A DNA stretch of 53,823 bases, taken from Clostridia bacterium 41_269. GTDB taxonomy: Bacteria > Bacillota > DTU086. Where the stretch lies: the NCBI GenBank assembly GCA_001508005.1, contig LGEZ01000015.1, positions 1 to 53,823 on the forward strand, given 5' to 3'. Positions 1-10,813 of the stretch are shown in pieces. The position numbers were made by a program, and so were the translations under genes. Each line of letters begins with the position of its first letter. Position 1 is the first letter of the stretch. The notes beneath the pieces were generated by a model. That model searched no databases. It saw only the letters and a list, made by a program, of their open reading frames with translations, and was not told the DNA's origin.

Positions 1-51
1 TTTACTAAATATTACGGCTCCCTTGGGCATTTTTTAGGTTTTTTCTTTATT

Positions 52-88
52 AAAAAAAGACTGCCGAACTAGACTTTGTCGACAGTCT
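52..88 (-). terminator. Rho-independent terminator after truncated mutS
   Basis: On the minus strand a stem of about 10 bp (AGACTGTCGA pairing with a matching 3' arm, one G-T pair) is followed by seven T. The 5' arm lies inside the last codons of the shortened mutS frame, so the foreign 3' end brought its own terminator. Confidence 0.7.
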
Positions 89-1610
89 GTATATATCTTT
101 CACAGTTCACAAGAGTTTGTTTTCTAATATAATCTTCTGGAACTGCATCTATATTAGCTTTAGTAACTTCTATAAAATAACCAAAAACTTTATTAAATTT
201 AATCTTGAGAGATTTAATACCTGTACGCTCTCTTTCTTTTTGTTCTAGATTTAGTATCCACTGCTTACTGTTTTTTAAAATATTTCTAAGTTCATCGATT
301 TCTGAAGAGTACCCAGGTTTAAAAATATTTCCCTCTCCTACTGAAGAAGGAGGATCATCTACAATAGCCTTTTCAATAGTATCTACAATTTCAGGAAGCT
401 CTCGTAAATTTTCTCTTAGTAATTTTATTTTTCTGCTGCCGCATTGTGAAATACATAATTTTATTTCAGGCATCTGCTTCAGCGAATCTTTTAAATTTAT
501 TAAATCTTTTGGGGTGGCATTTCCATACGAAATTTTTGAAATCAAACGTTCTAAGTCATATACATAGTAAAGAAGATTGAAAAGTTTTTTTCTTATTAAA
601 GTATTGTTTTTAAATTCTTCCACAGCTTCAAGTCTCAAATTTATTTCATCTTCGTCTCTAAGGGGAAGCTCGATCATATTTTTGAGAAAACGACTTCCCA
701 TAGCGGTTCTAGTTTTATCAAGAACATGCTGAAGGGTAAATTTTTCATTTTCGGACTTGGAAGAAGTAAGATCTAAATGCTTTCTGGTGGAAGGATCCAG
801 CATCATATACGCTTCTGCCTGATAGGGAACTATTTTTAAAAAATGACGCAGGCTTGCTTTCTGTACATTTTGAAGATAATTCAATAAAATCCCTGCAGCT
901 GCAATACCTGCATTCATATGCTCACAGCCAAAGCTTTTCAATGAAACTACCTTAAAATGTTTGATTAAGGTTTCTTTATAGACTTTAAAAGAATCTTTTT
1001 TAAAAGTAACTATGTTAACCAGAGATTTTGGAAATTTTTCTCTAATGTCATCCCATAACTTAAAACTAGTAAAATTATCTGAAACCACGAATTCAGATGG
1101 ATTGATCCTTATAATTTCACTAAAGAGCTTATCTGTCCCGTCGGCATCAAATTCAGTAACCTTGAGAGATCCTGTAGAAACATCTGCAAAAGACAAACCA
1201 TAATTATTACTAAAAAATACTAATGAAACTATGTAGTTATTACTTTTAGCATCAAGCATTTCAGCATCAATTACTGTGCCAGGAGTTATAACCTTAACTA
1301 CTTCTCTTTTTACTAAACCTCTGCTTTGTGAGGGATCGCTTACCTGTTCACAAATAGCTACTTTAAATCCATTCTCAATCAATTTTGCTATATAGCTACT
1401 CGCAGAGTGAAAGGGAACTCCACACATGGGAACCTTTTTTCCTTTACCCACTTCCCGACTGGTAAGAGTAATTTTAAGTACTTTGGATGCTTTAAGGGCA
1501 TCTTCTAGAAACATTTCATAAAAATCTCCTAGTCTGAAAAAAAGGATTGCGTCCTTATACTGCTCTTTTATCTCAAAATACTGCCGCATCATAGGTGTTA
1601 ATTCACCCAA
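69..1610 (-). pseudogene. mutS: MutS mismatch-repair protein, truncated (ATPase half missing)
   Basis: MutS recognises mispaired bases in newly replicated DNA and recruits MutL. The N-terminal mismatch-binding domain is clear (LTPMMRQYFEIKEQYKD, then FFRLGDFYEMF), as are the connector and core/lever domains up to the clamp region (GYFIEVTKANID). The frame ends about 513 codons in, right after the conserved NCERYI, with six unrelated residues and a stop. Full MutS is about 850-900 residues, so the Walker A/B ATPase and dimerisation domain is absent. TTG at 1610 is preferred because GGGAGGGG lies 8 nt upstream; an in-frame TTG at 1637 is possible. It follows miaB closely, as in many Firmicutes. 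Without the ATPase it should not support mismatch repair. An assembly join at the window edge is an alternative explanation. Confidence 0.85.
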
Positions 1611-1648
1611 ATAACCATCCCCTCCCAATAATTCCAACCAGGGTTATA

Positions 1649-3007
1649 TTAATGCCTGACAATTTTTCCACTTAGGGACCATGTCTGTGCAGATATAATT
1701 TCTACATTTTGGAAAGTACCATAAAGTTTCCTGCTTAGATCATCTTCTTGGATGTTTACAATTTTATTGGTTTCTGTTCTGCCAGCATAAATCTTTTTAC
1801 CTTCTTTTTCTTCTTCGCTATCAATCAATACTATAAAATTCCTGCCCACAAGTTCTTTATTAATTTTTAGACTTATTTTATTCTGCAGCTCCATGAGTTC
1901 CTGAAGCCGCTCCTTTTTTTCCTCTAGGGAAACATCATCTTTAAATTTTTCTGCCGCTGCAGTTCCTTTTCTTGGAGAATAAATAAACATATAGGCATTA
2001 TCAAACTCTGCTTCTTTAACCACATCAAGAGTTTGTTCGAAATCTTCTCTGGTTTCTCCAGGAAAACCTACGATTATATCTGTTGTTATGCTTACCCCAG
2101 GAATACTTGATTTAATTTTTGAAACTAAGCTGAGGTATTCTTCACGGGTATATCCTCTGTTCATACTCCTTAATACTTTATTGCTTCCTGCCTGAACAGG
2201 AAGATGAATATGATTGCATATCTTATCATAATCAGCAATTGTCCTAATCAACTTTTCTGAAAAATCTTTAGGGTGAGAAGTCATAAAACGTATTCTTTCC
2301 ATTCCGTCTATTTCCACCACTTTTTTTAGTAAATCTGAAAAATCTATTTCTTCTCCTAAATCTTTCCCATAAGAATTAACATTTTGTCCTAGAAGCATTA
2401 CTTCTACGCAGCCGTTTTCAGCCAAATATTTAATTTCATTTATAATATCCTTAGGCTTCCTGCTTCTTTCTCTACCTCGTACAAAGGGAACAATACAGTA
2501 TGAACAAAAATTATTGCATCCATAACTAATAATTACTTTAGATTTTAAAAAATCTTTTCGCTTTTTATAAAAATCCTTTTCCTCAGGAATACCTTTATCT
2601 TTTTCCCATATTTCCAGTACCCTTTCTTTTTCTAAAAAAGCCCGATTTAATAACTCAGGTAATCTATCAATATTATGGGTTCCAAAAATTATATCAACTT
2701 CTGGAAACCTTTTCTGTATTTTTTCACCCACTCCTTTTTGCTGCATCATACATCCGCCCACGGCTATTACTAAATCCAACCTATCTCTTTTAATTTTAGA
2801 AAGCTCTCCCAATTTAGCATATACTTTATTCTCGGCTTTTTCCCTAACACAGCACGTCACCAGCACAATTAAGTCAGCCTCATTTATACTAGCTACCTCT
2901 TTCATTCCCATATCTTCTAACATGCTCTGTATAATTTCCGTATCCCTCTCATTCATCTGACATCCCCAAGTTAAAGTCATATATTTTAAATTCTCTAACA
3001 TCTTCAT
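1649..3007 (-). CDS. miaB: tRNA-2-methylthio-N6-dimethylallyladenosine synthase MiaB
   Basis: Methylthiotransferase that adds a methylthio group to i6A37 in tRNAs reading UNN codons, stabilising codon-anticodon pairing. Domain order is complete for the family at 452 residues: an N-terminal UPF0004 domain with three cluster cysteines (WGCQMNERD, VTCCVREKAENK, GGCMMQQ), a radical-SAM core with CNNFCSYC, and a C-terminal TRAM domain from about residue 380. ATG at 3007 has GGAGTGG upstream. It lies downstream of kamA beyond a terminator and directly upstream of mutS, the usual miaB-mutS pairing. RimO in this window (17,576) is the paralogue that acts on ribosomal protein S12. Confidence 0.95.
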   Translation of the reverse strand: MKMLENLKYMTLTWGCQMNERDTEIIQSMLEDMGMKEVASINEADLIVLVTCCVREKAENKVYAKLGELSKIKRDRLDLVIAVGGCMMQQKGVGEKIQKRFPEVDIIFGTHNIDRLPELLNRAFLEKERVLEIWEKDKGIPEEKDFYKKRKDFLKSKVIISYGCNNFCSYCIVPFVRGRERSRKPKDIINEIKYLAENGCVEVMLLGQNVNSYGKDLGEEIDFSDLLKKVVEIDGMERIRFMTSHPKDFSEKLIRTIADYDKICNHIHLPVQAGSNKVLRSMNRGYTREEYLSLVSKIKSSIPGVSITTDIIVGFPGETREDFEQTLDVVKEAEFDNAYMFIYSPRKGTAAAEKFKDDVSLEEKKERLQELMELQNKISLKINKELVGRNFIVLIDSEEEKEGKKIYAGRTETNKIVNIQEDDLSRKLYGTFQNVEIISAQTWSLSGKIVRH

Positions 3008-3048
3008 TATCAGTCCACTCCAATAATTTATTTGTATATTTTACTTTT

Positions 3049-3077
3049 TAAATTTAAAGCCCTGGTATGCCAGGGCT
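3049..3077 (-). terminator. Terminator after kamA
   Basis: Minus-strand GCCCTGG-CATA-CCAGGGC hairpin followed by TTTAAATTT, directly after the aminomutase stop codon and before miaB. Confidence 0.7.
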
Positions 3078-3084
3078 TAAAAAG

Positions 3085-4353
3085 TTAGTTTGCTTTATTA
3101 GCATATTTTATCATTCTACCTTCCCAATTCCTAATTATAACATAATCTTTACCCGCTGAAATAAGATATTCTGGTAGTATGGGTGTCTTACCATATCCTC
3201 CTGGAGCATTAATAATATATGTGGGAATGGCAAGACCTGAAGTATAACCTCTCATTTTCTCCATAATTTCTATTCCTTCTTCAACTCTGGTTATAAAATG
3301 AGAAGTGCCAGTAACTGCTTTTGCATGGAAAAGATAATAAGGCTTTATACGAGCCTTAAGTAGCTCATGACAAAGTTTTTTCATTATATGGGGATCATTG
3401 TTAATGGATTTAAGAAGAACTGATTGATTCCCCAAGGGAACCCCTGCTTTTGCAAGTTTGTCAGTAGCAACCAAAACTTCCTTTGTAATTTCTTTAGGAT
3501 GATTAAATTGGGTATTTACATAAACAGGGTGGTGCCTCTCTAAAATTGAACAAAGGTCATCCGTAATCCTTTGAGGCATTGTTGCCAGTGTTCTGGACCC
3601 AAAGCGTTTGATTTCAACATGTTCTATCTTATCTAATTTTGTTAATATCCAGTCTATTTTATCGTCGTCCAGTAAAAAAGCATCTCCTCCCGTAATTAAC
3701 ACATCTCTTATTTCAGGATTATTTTCTATATATTTTATAGCCTCTTCTATTTCTTTGAGTGATCTGGCCCTATCTACCTCTCCAATATTTCTTCTCCTTT
3801 GGCAGTGACGGCAGTACATGGAACACTGATTTGTAACATTAACAATTAATCTGTCGGGATATCTCCTTGTGATACATGGTGCTGGTGAAGTATATTCTTC
3901 AGCCATAGGATCATCATCAACCACATCTAATACATCATTTAGTTCCAAAATTGAAGGAATAGCCTGTTTTCTAATGGGACAGTTAGGGTTATTTGGATCC
4001 ATAAGGCTGACGTAATAAGGAACAGCTGCCCATCGATATTTTTCGCTGACCTTTTTGATTTCTTCAACTTCCTGATCCGTTAAATTTATTACTTTAGCTA
4101 AAGCTTCAACAGTTTCAAAACGATTACGCATCTGCCACCGCCAATCTTGCCAATCTTTTTCTGTAGCATTTAAATATTTTAATATTCTGTGTTTATTCTC
4201 TTCAATTTGATCGGCAAGTTTCAAACCTGTATCTATATTTTTAGAAGCCTCTAAATAATCATTAATTCTTTCTTTTAATTCCTCAGCTCTTTTTAATGCT
4301 AATTGTCTTTTTTTTTCTATGGTTAAATCTTTATCTTTATATTTTTCTTGCAT
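3085..4353 (-). CDS. eam: Glutamate 2,3-aminomutase (KamA family, radical SAM/PLP)
   Basis: Radical-SAM, PLP-dependent aminomutase that moves the amino group between C2 and C3. The radical-SAM cluster motif CSMYCRHC lies near residue 180. Substrate-site residues fit glutamate rather than lysine: lysine 2,3-aminomutase has two aspartates that bind the lysine side chain, while here the matching segments read HAKAVTGTSHF and INAPGGYGKTP, with Lys and Asn in those positions as in characterised clostridial glutamate aminomutases. The product beta-glutamate is a known compatible solute, so a role in osmoadaptation is likely (inference). ATG at 4353 is chosen; a GTG three codons upstream is too close to the AGGAAG site. 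It follows guaB closely. Confidence 0.85.
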   Translation of the reverse strand: MQEKYKDKDLTIEKKRQLALKRAEELKERINDYLEASKNIDTGLKLADQIEENKHRILKYLNATEKDWQDWRWQMRNRFETVEALAKVINLTDQEVEEIKKVSEKYRWAAVPYYVSLMDPNNPNCPIRKQAIPSILELNDVLDVVDDDPMAEEYTSPAPCITRRYPDRLIVNVTNQCSMYCRHCQRRRNIGEVDRARSLKEIEEAIKYIENNPEIRDVLITGGDAFLLDDDKIDWILTKLDKIEHVEIKRFGSRTLATMPQRITDDLCSILERHHPVYVNTQFNHPKEITKEVLVATDKLAKAGVPLGNQSVLLKSINNDPHIMKKLCHELLKARIKPYYLFHAKAVTGTSHFITRVEEGIEIMEKMRGYTSGLAIPTYIINAPGGYGKTPILPEYLISAGKDYVIIRNWEGRMIKYANKAN

Positions 4354-4376
4354 AAATATCACCGCTTCCTCAATTT

Positions 4377-5849
<1,473 letters not shown>

Positions 5850-5860
5850 CTATTGAAAAC

Positions 5861-5888
5861 ATTATAGCACAGAGAAGCCGTCTTACAA
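5861..5888 (-). promoter_or_regulatory. Sigma-A-type promoter for guaB
   Basis: Minus-strand TTGTAA (5883-5888), 16-nt spacer, perfect TATAAT (5861-5866), about 35 nt upstream of the guaB start. The leader is too short for a riboswitch. Confidence 0.6.
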
Positions 5889-5933
5889 CATAAATTACAA
5901 GGCCATTTTGACATGCTCTTTTTCAAGCATATT

Positions 5934-5960
5934 AAAAAAGCACCCTTCTCGGTGCTTTTA
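5934..5960 (-). terminator. Terminator after small HTH gene
   Basis: Minus-strand AAAAGCACC-GAGAAG-GGTGCTTTTTT hairpin with T run, between the small HTH gene and the guaB promoter. Confidence 0.8.
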
Positions 5961-5990
5961 AGTCTTTTAAAATCAATATAATTTTACCTG

Positions 5991-6218
5991 CTAATCGCGG
6001 CCCACAATTGATTGAATACCATATTTTTCAAAATGCTGCCTTAACTGCGCTATAACGTCTTTAGACACACCAAATTCTTTTGCCATTTCAGAATCACTGC
6101 GATTTAGTTTTAAGTTTTCAATAAATTTATCAAAATCAATTTCTAATTCATTTGTTTTATCTCTTAAACTAGGTTGAAGGCTCCATGGAACTCTGGATAG
6201 TGAATTTTTTTCTGCCAC
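5991..6218 (-). CDS. Small helix-turn-helix protein
   Basis: A 75-residue protein starting at GTG, with GGAGG 7 nt upstream. Residues about 38-68 (SDSEMAKEFGVSKDVIAQLRQHFEKYG) look like a compact helix-turn-helix in which FGVSKDVIAQLR would be the turn and recognition helix. It is monocistronic: its own terminator follows, and a gap of about 118 bp separates it from the upstream PHP gene. I do not recognise a characterised homologue. A DNA-binding role is inferred from the motif only. Small proteins of this layout occur in spore-forming Clostridia, but I cannot assign a regulon. Confidence 0.7.
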   Translation of the reverse strand: MAEKNSLSRVPWSLQPSLRDKTNELEIDFDKFIENLKLNRSDSEMAKEFGVSKDVIAQLRQHFEKYGIQSIVGRD

Positions 6219-6336
6219 ATCAATTCCTCCAGCAAATTAATATGCAGTTAATATTATGACCATTTTTTTGTTAAATATTATTTTTATGATAACCTCTTAA
6301 AGCTCCTTACCAAAGCTTCATTCCATAAGCACTTTT

Positions 6337-7164
6337 CTAATCTTTTGTTTTTTCGTAAATTTGCAAAATTACTGATATGTCTACAAAACTTTTACCAAGC
6401 CTATCACCTTCATAACCATGAAAATCTGAACCACCTGTGACAATTAAATTGTACTGTTCAGCTAACTCATTATAAAATCTAATATCATCCAGTGAATGCT
6501 CTGGATAATAAACTTCAATTCCCAACAAACCACCCCTTATTAATTCAAAAATAATTTCATAACTTCCTTTTAAACTTAAGCCAGGATGCGCTAAAACTGG
6601 TATTCCTCCTGCCTTTAATATAACTTCAATTGCTTCAAAAGGAGTAATCTTCTTTCTTGGAACATAAGCCAGTTTTCCTACATCTAATAATGAGGAAAAA
6701 GCTTCATTTGAACTTGGAAAATATCCTCTGCTCACAAGGGCCTTCGCCACATGAGGCCTTCCTATACTTCCATTAGTTTCTCCTTTTACTGCGATAATAT
6801 CTGAAAAGCTTATTTTATATCCTAGTTTATTTAATTTAGAAATAATTTTTTCTATCCGTTCTATTCTGCTTTTTTGAAGAGAATGTAGGTAATCACGAAG
6901 CCAAGATAATTTATAGTTGATATTATATCCCAATATATGCAAATCTAAATCCATCCAGTAACTGCCTATTTCTATTCCTGGAACAATTTTTAAACCTTTA
7001 AATTTTTTTTGTAAAAGCTCATTTTCTCCAAGACCATCTATCGTGTCATGATCTGTAATAGCAATTCCAGCAAGTTCTACCTCTAATGCTTTTTCACAAA
7101 TTTCTTCTGCACTGAAAAAACCATCAGAAGCAGTTGTATGGATATGCAAATCAGCTTTTTTCAT
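6337..7164 (-). CDS. PHP-domain metal-dependent phosphoesterase (TrpH/YciV type)
   Basis: Polymerase-and-histidinol-phosphatase fold hydrolase of 275 residues. Metal-binding motifs are visible: DLHIHTTASDG at the N-terminus, AITDHDTIDG near residue 40, a His-rich mid segment (GRPHVAKAL), VLAHPG near residue 195, and GSDFHG near the C-terminus. Characterised relatives are RNase AM / 3',5'-nucleotide bisphosphate phosphatases that clean up short RNA or pAp, so a nucleotide phosphoesterase role is likely. It starts 10 nt after the dipeptidase stop, so the two are probably cotranscribed. Confidence 0.9.
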   Translation of the reverse strand: MKKADLHIHTTASDGFFSAEEICEKALEVELAGIAITDHDTIDGLGENELLQKKFKGLKIVPGIEIGSYWMDLDLHILGYNINYKLSWLRDYLHSLQKSRIERIEKIISKLNKLGYKISFSDIIAVKGETNGSIGRPHVAKALVSRGYFPSSNEAFSSLLDVGKLAYVPRKKITPFEAIEVILKAGGIPVLAHPGLSLKGSYEIIFELIRGGLLGIEVYYPEHSLDDIRFYNELAEQYNLIVTGGSDFHGYEGDRLGKSFVDISVILQIYEKTKD

Positions 7165-7174
7165 AATTTTAAAA

Positions 7175-8140
7175 TCAGCCCTTTAGCACTCTTTTTAATA
7201 ATCTAATTATATTGCCGCCCATTATTTTTTCTATTTCTGAATCTTTAAATCCATTTTTTGATAATAATTCTATTAAAAAAGGCATTTTCCCTACATGTTC
7301 CAAACCTTTAGGCATGCTTTCTGTTCCATCAAAATCAGAACCTATTCCTATATAATCTACCCCAACAAGTTTTTTTATATATTTAATGTGAGTAACAACA
7401 TCTTCCGCTTCAGCTGTATCAAAGCATTTCCTTAAAAGGAAAGGTACAAAAGTTATACATATTACTCCATCTTTTTCTGCTAAAGCTTTAATCTGTTTTT
7501 GATTAATATTCCTAGGATGATTGCATATTTCATAAACGTTTGAATGAGAAGCGATTACAGGATATTCCGAATATCTTATAACATCCCAAAAGCCGCCTTG
7601 ATTAAGATGGGAAACATCTATAAGCATTCCCAAATTGTTCATTTCTTTTATAACCTCGATGCCAAAATTGCTGAGACCACCTACAGGTTTTTCATTAATT
7701 CCATCTCCAATTGCATTTCTTTGATTCCATGTTAAGGTAAGGCAGCGTACGCCCAAGCGGTAAAAAATGCGTAAAAGAGATAAATCCTCTTGAATAGCTT
7801 CGCCTCCTTCAATACAAAGCAGCGCAGCTATCCTATTGTTTTTTAGAATTCTATCAATATTACAGAAGTTTATAACTATTTCAATCTTAGCTTTGTTTTC
7901 TTCAATTTCTTTAAAAAAATCATCGATTAAATGCAGAGTCCTTTCAAGAGCACAGTGAGGCTTAAACTGCGGTTCCACAAAAACTGCAAAAAATTGTATA
8001 TTTATATTGCCTTCTATCATTCTAGGTATGTCCACATGTCCCTTATCCGAACGAATTCCAATTTTTTTACCTTTATTAATCTCAAGTATGGTATCGCAAT
8101 GAGCATCTGCAATAATAATATCCTTCGATCTCAGCAACAA
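7175..8140 (-). CDS. Membrane dipeptidase (renal dipeptidase family, peptidase M19)
   Basis: Zinc dipeptidase of 321 residues with no signal peptide, so probably cytoplasmic despite the family name. Family motifs: DAHCDTILEIN (zinc ligands His and Asp), the bridging glutamate in CIEGGEAI, LTWNQRNAIGDG, the His in IDVSHLN, VIASHSN, and GIGSDFDG with the conserved Asp. TTG at 8140 has AGGAGTG upstream. In spore formers, M19 peptidases occur near sporulation genes, and spoVS lies just upstream beyond a strong terminator. Substrate, including L-D or D-amino-acid dipeptides, cannot be read from sequence. Confidence 0.93.
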   Translation of the reverse strand: MLLRSKDIIIADAHCDTILEINKGKKIGIRSDKGHVDIPRMIEGNINIQFFAVFVEPQFKPHCALERTLHLIDDFFKEIEENKAKIEIVINFCNIDRILKNNRIAALLCIEGGEAIQEDLSLLRIFYRLGVRCLTLTWNQRNAIGDGINEKPVGGLSNFGIEVIKEMNNLGMLIDVSHLNQGGFWDVIRYSEYPVIASHSNVYEICNHPRNINQKQIKALAEKDGVICITFVPFLLRKCFDTAEAEDVVTHIKYIKKLVGVDYIGIGSDFDGTESMPKGLEHVGKMPFLIELLSKNGFKDSEIEKIMGGNIIRLLKRVLKG

Positions 8141-8159
8141 AAATCACTCCTAAAACAAT

Positions 8160-8201
8160 AAAAACCTGCCTATTAATCTTTAATAATAGGCAGGTTTTTT
8201 T
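8160..8201 (-). terminator. Strong terminator after spoVS
   Basis: Long inverted repeat (AAAAACCTGCCTATTA and its complement) with A/T tracts on both sides, so it could work in both directions. It follows spoVS and precedes the dipeptidase start. Confidence 0.85.
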
Positions 8202-8221
8202 ATGATAATTTTTATCTAAAT

Positions 8222-8482
8222 TTATCTCGGCTCCACAATTAATTTAATAGCAGTTCTTTCTTCCCCATCAATCGTGATATCTGTAAAAGCTGGGATACAA
8301 ATTAAATCAATACCACTTGGAGCAACAAAACCCCTTGCAATTGCGATTGCCTTTACAGCTTGGTTAATAGCACCAGCTCCAATTGCTTGAATCTCTGCAG
8401 CTCCCCTTTCTCTTAAAACTCCTGCCAAAGCACCTGCAACAGAATTTGGGCTTGACTTTGCTGAAACCTTTAACACTTCCAT
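8222..8482 (-). CDS. spoVS: Stage V sporulation protein S
   Basis: Small 86-residue Alba-fold-related protein needed for normal progression of spore coat and core dehydration stages in Bacillus; it is thought to bind nucleic acid. The sequence is highly conserved and full length: MEVLKVSAKSSPNSVAGALA at the start, then the AIGAGAINQAVKAIAIARG segment and the TDITIDGEERTAIKLIVEPR end. ATG at 8482 has GAGGGAGG upstream. Location downstream of rny matches the rny-spoVS linkage in other Firmicutes. It is good evidence that the host is a spore former. Confidence 0.97.
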   Translation of the reverse strand: MEVLKVSAKSSPNSVAGALAGVLRERGAAEIQAIGAGAINQAVKAIAIARGFVAPSGIDLICIPAFTDITIDGEERTAIKLIVEPR

Positions 8483-8771
8483 CAGTTAATACCTCCCTCG
8501 CTGTCTCATTAGTTGAAAATTATCTGCTTCATTTTATCCTATTCGCTTTAATTAAAAAAAATCCTTTTTTAATAATTAAATTTTGCAATATTTTCTAAAA
8601 ATAAAATCCAATTTTTTTTTTCTAAAAAAAACATCTATTTGTAAATATGTTCATTAAACTGGAAATTTATTCTTGAAATTTATTCTTTAAGAATTAAAAA
8701 CCATAACTCTACCTTTTTCTCTAAAAGCAATTATTTCACCCTTAGATTGAGTTCTTACTCTTTCTAAAATT

Positions 8772-9117
8772 TTATTCTAAAATTTTACCAATATCTTCAT
8801 CATACTTTACTAAATCATCTTCATCATACAAGCCATTATATTCAATTACGAGTTGGTCTTTAAAAAACTCTTTTAAAAATTTGATTGTTAAGGTTATTTC
8901 CGTTCCGCTAAGGGTATCCATATCCCTACTGATCTCCATTAAAGTTAAATTCTCATAAAAATTGTATTTTATATCTATAATTTTTGAATGAACATTTTTC
9001 AAATAGTGAAAAGTCTTCAAACATGAAACAAATTGCTTTTGGATATCTGATTAAAATAGAAGCCAACAACTCAAAACTATCTGCACATTTTTCATTTTTT
9101 TTTACCTTTATTTCCAA
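8772..9117 (-). pseudogene. Decayed small hypothetical gene between rny and spoVS
   Basis: A TTG at 9117 with GGGAAGGTG upstream opens a frame reading LEIKVKKNEKCADSFELLAS then ILIRYPKAICF; this frame closes soon after. A second frame, from about 9020 to 8772, carries KTFHYLKNVHSKIIDIKYNF through to DEDDLVKYDEDIGKILE. The two frames abut and overlap in the same orientation. That fits one small acidic protein that lost a middle segment and acquired a frameshift. The function of the intact family is unknown to me. An alternative is an independent 82-residue ORF starting at a TTG at 9020, but it has no good ribosome-binding site. The flanks up to spoVS (8483-8771) hold only A/T-rich sequence. 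Confidence 0.5.
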
Positions 9118-9236
9118 AACTGAAACACCTTCCCTACCATATATAGAGTTTTAACGATTAATAGTTAAGGTAAATTATTATATTCTTCTTTTTATCAGAC
9201 CCATTTCCTTCAAGCAACTGCTGCCAATTATCATAT

Positions 9237-9264
9237 AAAAAGGGCTGCTTAAAATAAGCAGCCC
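9237..9264 (-). terminator. Terminator after rny
   Basis: Minus-strand GGGCTGCTT-ATTTT-AAGCAGCCC with a T run, 14 nt past the rny stop. Confidence 0.85.
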
Positions 9265-9277
9265 CCTATTTTCTCTC

Positions 9278-10753
9278 CTATTTTGCATAATCAACGCAAC
9301 GAGTTTCACGTATGACCACAACTTTTATTTGTCCAGGATATTCCAGTTCATTTTCAATTGTTTTTACAATATCCCTTGCTAATTTTGCAGAACCAGCATC
9401 ATCTATTTTGTCGGGTTTAACCATTATTCTTATCTCACGACCAGCTTGTATGGCGTAAGCTTTTTCTACTCCTTCAAAAGAATCCGCTATTTCTTCCAAT
9501 TTTTCAAGCCTTTTTATATAAGCCTCCAAAGTTTCTCGTCTAGCTCCGGGTCTTGCAGCAGAAATCGCATCAGCAGCTAGAACAAGAGCTGCTTCTATGG
9601 TCTGCGCCTCAACATCTCCATGATGAGCGGCAATGGCATTAACAACCTCTGGAGGTTCATTATATTTTTTTGCAATATCAGCACCTATCTGAACATGTGG
9701 ACCTTCGACTTCGTGATCTACTGCTTTACCTATATCATGAAGCAGACCTGCTCTTTTTGCTAAATTTATATCCACACCTAATTCAGCAGCCATCGTTCCT
9801 GCAAGATGAGCTACCTCAAGGGAATGTTTAAGTACATTTTGACCATAGCTTGTTCTGTATTTTAACCTACCCAAAAGCTTAATTAATTCGGGATGAATAT
9901 TATGAACCCCCACTTCAAAAACGGCTCTTTCCCCTTCAGCTCTAATTATTTGTTCAACTTCCTTTTCTGCTTTTTTAACGGCTTCTTCAATTCTTGCTGG
10001 ATGAATCCTACCATCATTTATTAAATTCTCCAGTGCAATTCGAGCTACTTCTCTTCTTATGGGATCAAATCCGGATAAAATAACAGCTTCCGGGGTATCA
10101 TCAATAATAAGGTCAATACCGGTTAATGTTTCTAAAGTTCTAATATTCCTACCTTCCCTTCCGATAATGCGACCCTTCATTTCATCATTGGGAAGATTAA
10201 CCACAGAAACTGTGGTTTCCGCTACATGATCAGCAGCACATCTTTGTATTGCAGTAGTAATTATTTCTTTTGCTCTTTTATCTGCTTCTTCTTTTGCTTT
10301 GGTTTCTATTTCTTTAATAAGCGTAGCAATTTCATGTTTCATTTCCTGCTCTATATTAGACAATAAAATTTCCCTTGCTTCTTCAGATGATAATCCTGAT
10401 AACTTTTCCAATTCTTCTACTTGTTTAGCGTACTGTTCTTCTAACTTAGAACGAAGATCATCAAGTTCCTGCTGTTTTTTCTGCAGCTGCTCTTCCTTCT
10501 TTTCTATTGCTTCGCTTTTTTTATCCAACTGCTCCTCTTTATAAACCAGCCTTTTTTCTAACCTCTGCAGTTCATTTCTTCTTTCTCTAGTCTCTCTTTC
10601 CAACTCATTTCTTAAAGCATGAACTTCTTCTTTTGCTTCAAGAAGAAGTTCCCTTTTACGCGCTTCAGCTTCTTTTTTTGCTTCTTCTATTATTTTTTTT
10701 GCATCTTGTTCTGCTGAAGTTATTCTCGCTTCAACGATAAGCTTTCGTATCAA
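9278..10753 (-). CDS. rny: Ribonuclease Y
   Basis: Membrane-anchored endoribonuclease that starts mRNA decay in Firmicutes. Present are the long Glu/Lys/Arg-rich coiled coil (about residues 10-135), a KH RNA-binding domain with [15 protein letters not shown], and an HD catalytic domain with [12 protein letters not shown]. The coordinates start at the first conventional codon (TTG 10753), but the frame continues upstream for 20 codons, encoding [20 protein letters not shown], the expected N-terminal membrane anchor. At the position where the family has ATG the sequence reads ATA (10811-10813), 9 nt after GGAGG. The true start is therefore probably 10813 with a non-standard ATA, or the base is an error or mutation. 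Without the anchor the enzyme would be cytosolic. Confidence 0.93.
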   Translation of the reverse strand: MIRKLIVEARITSAEQDAKKIIEEAKKEAEARKRELLLEAKEEVHALRNELERETRERRNELQRLEKRLVYKEEQLDKKSEAIEKKEEQLQKKQQELDDLRSKLEEQYAKQVEELEKLSGLSSEEAREILLSNIEQEMKHEIATLIKEIETKAKEEADKRAKEIITTAIQRCAADHVAETTVSVVNLPNDEMKGRIIGREGRNIRTLETLTGIDLIIDDTPEAVILSGFDPIRREVARIALENLINDGRIHPARIEEAVKKAEKEVEQIIRAEGERAVFEVGVHNIHPELIKLLGRLKYRTSYGQNVLKHSLEVAHLAGTMAAELGVDINLAKRAGLLHDIGKAVDHEVEGPHVQIGADIAKKYNEPPEVVNAIAAHHGDVEAQTIEAALVLAADAISAARPGARRETLEAYIKRLEKLEEIADSFEGVEKAYAIQAGREIRIMVKPDKIDDAGSAKLARDIVKTIENELEYPGQIKVVVIRETRCVDYAK

Positions 10754-10813
10754 ATAACCGGCTGCTAAACCGGTAATTAAAGCTATAACTGTTGCTAAAA
10801 CAATACTAGATAT

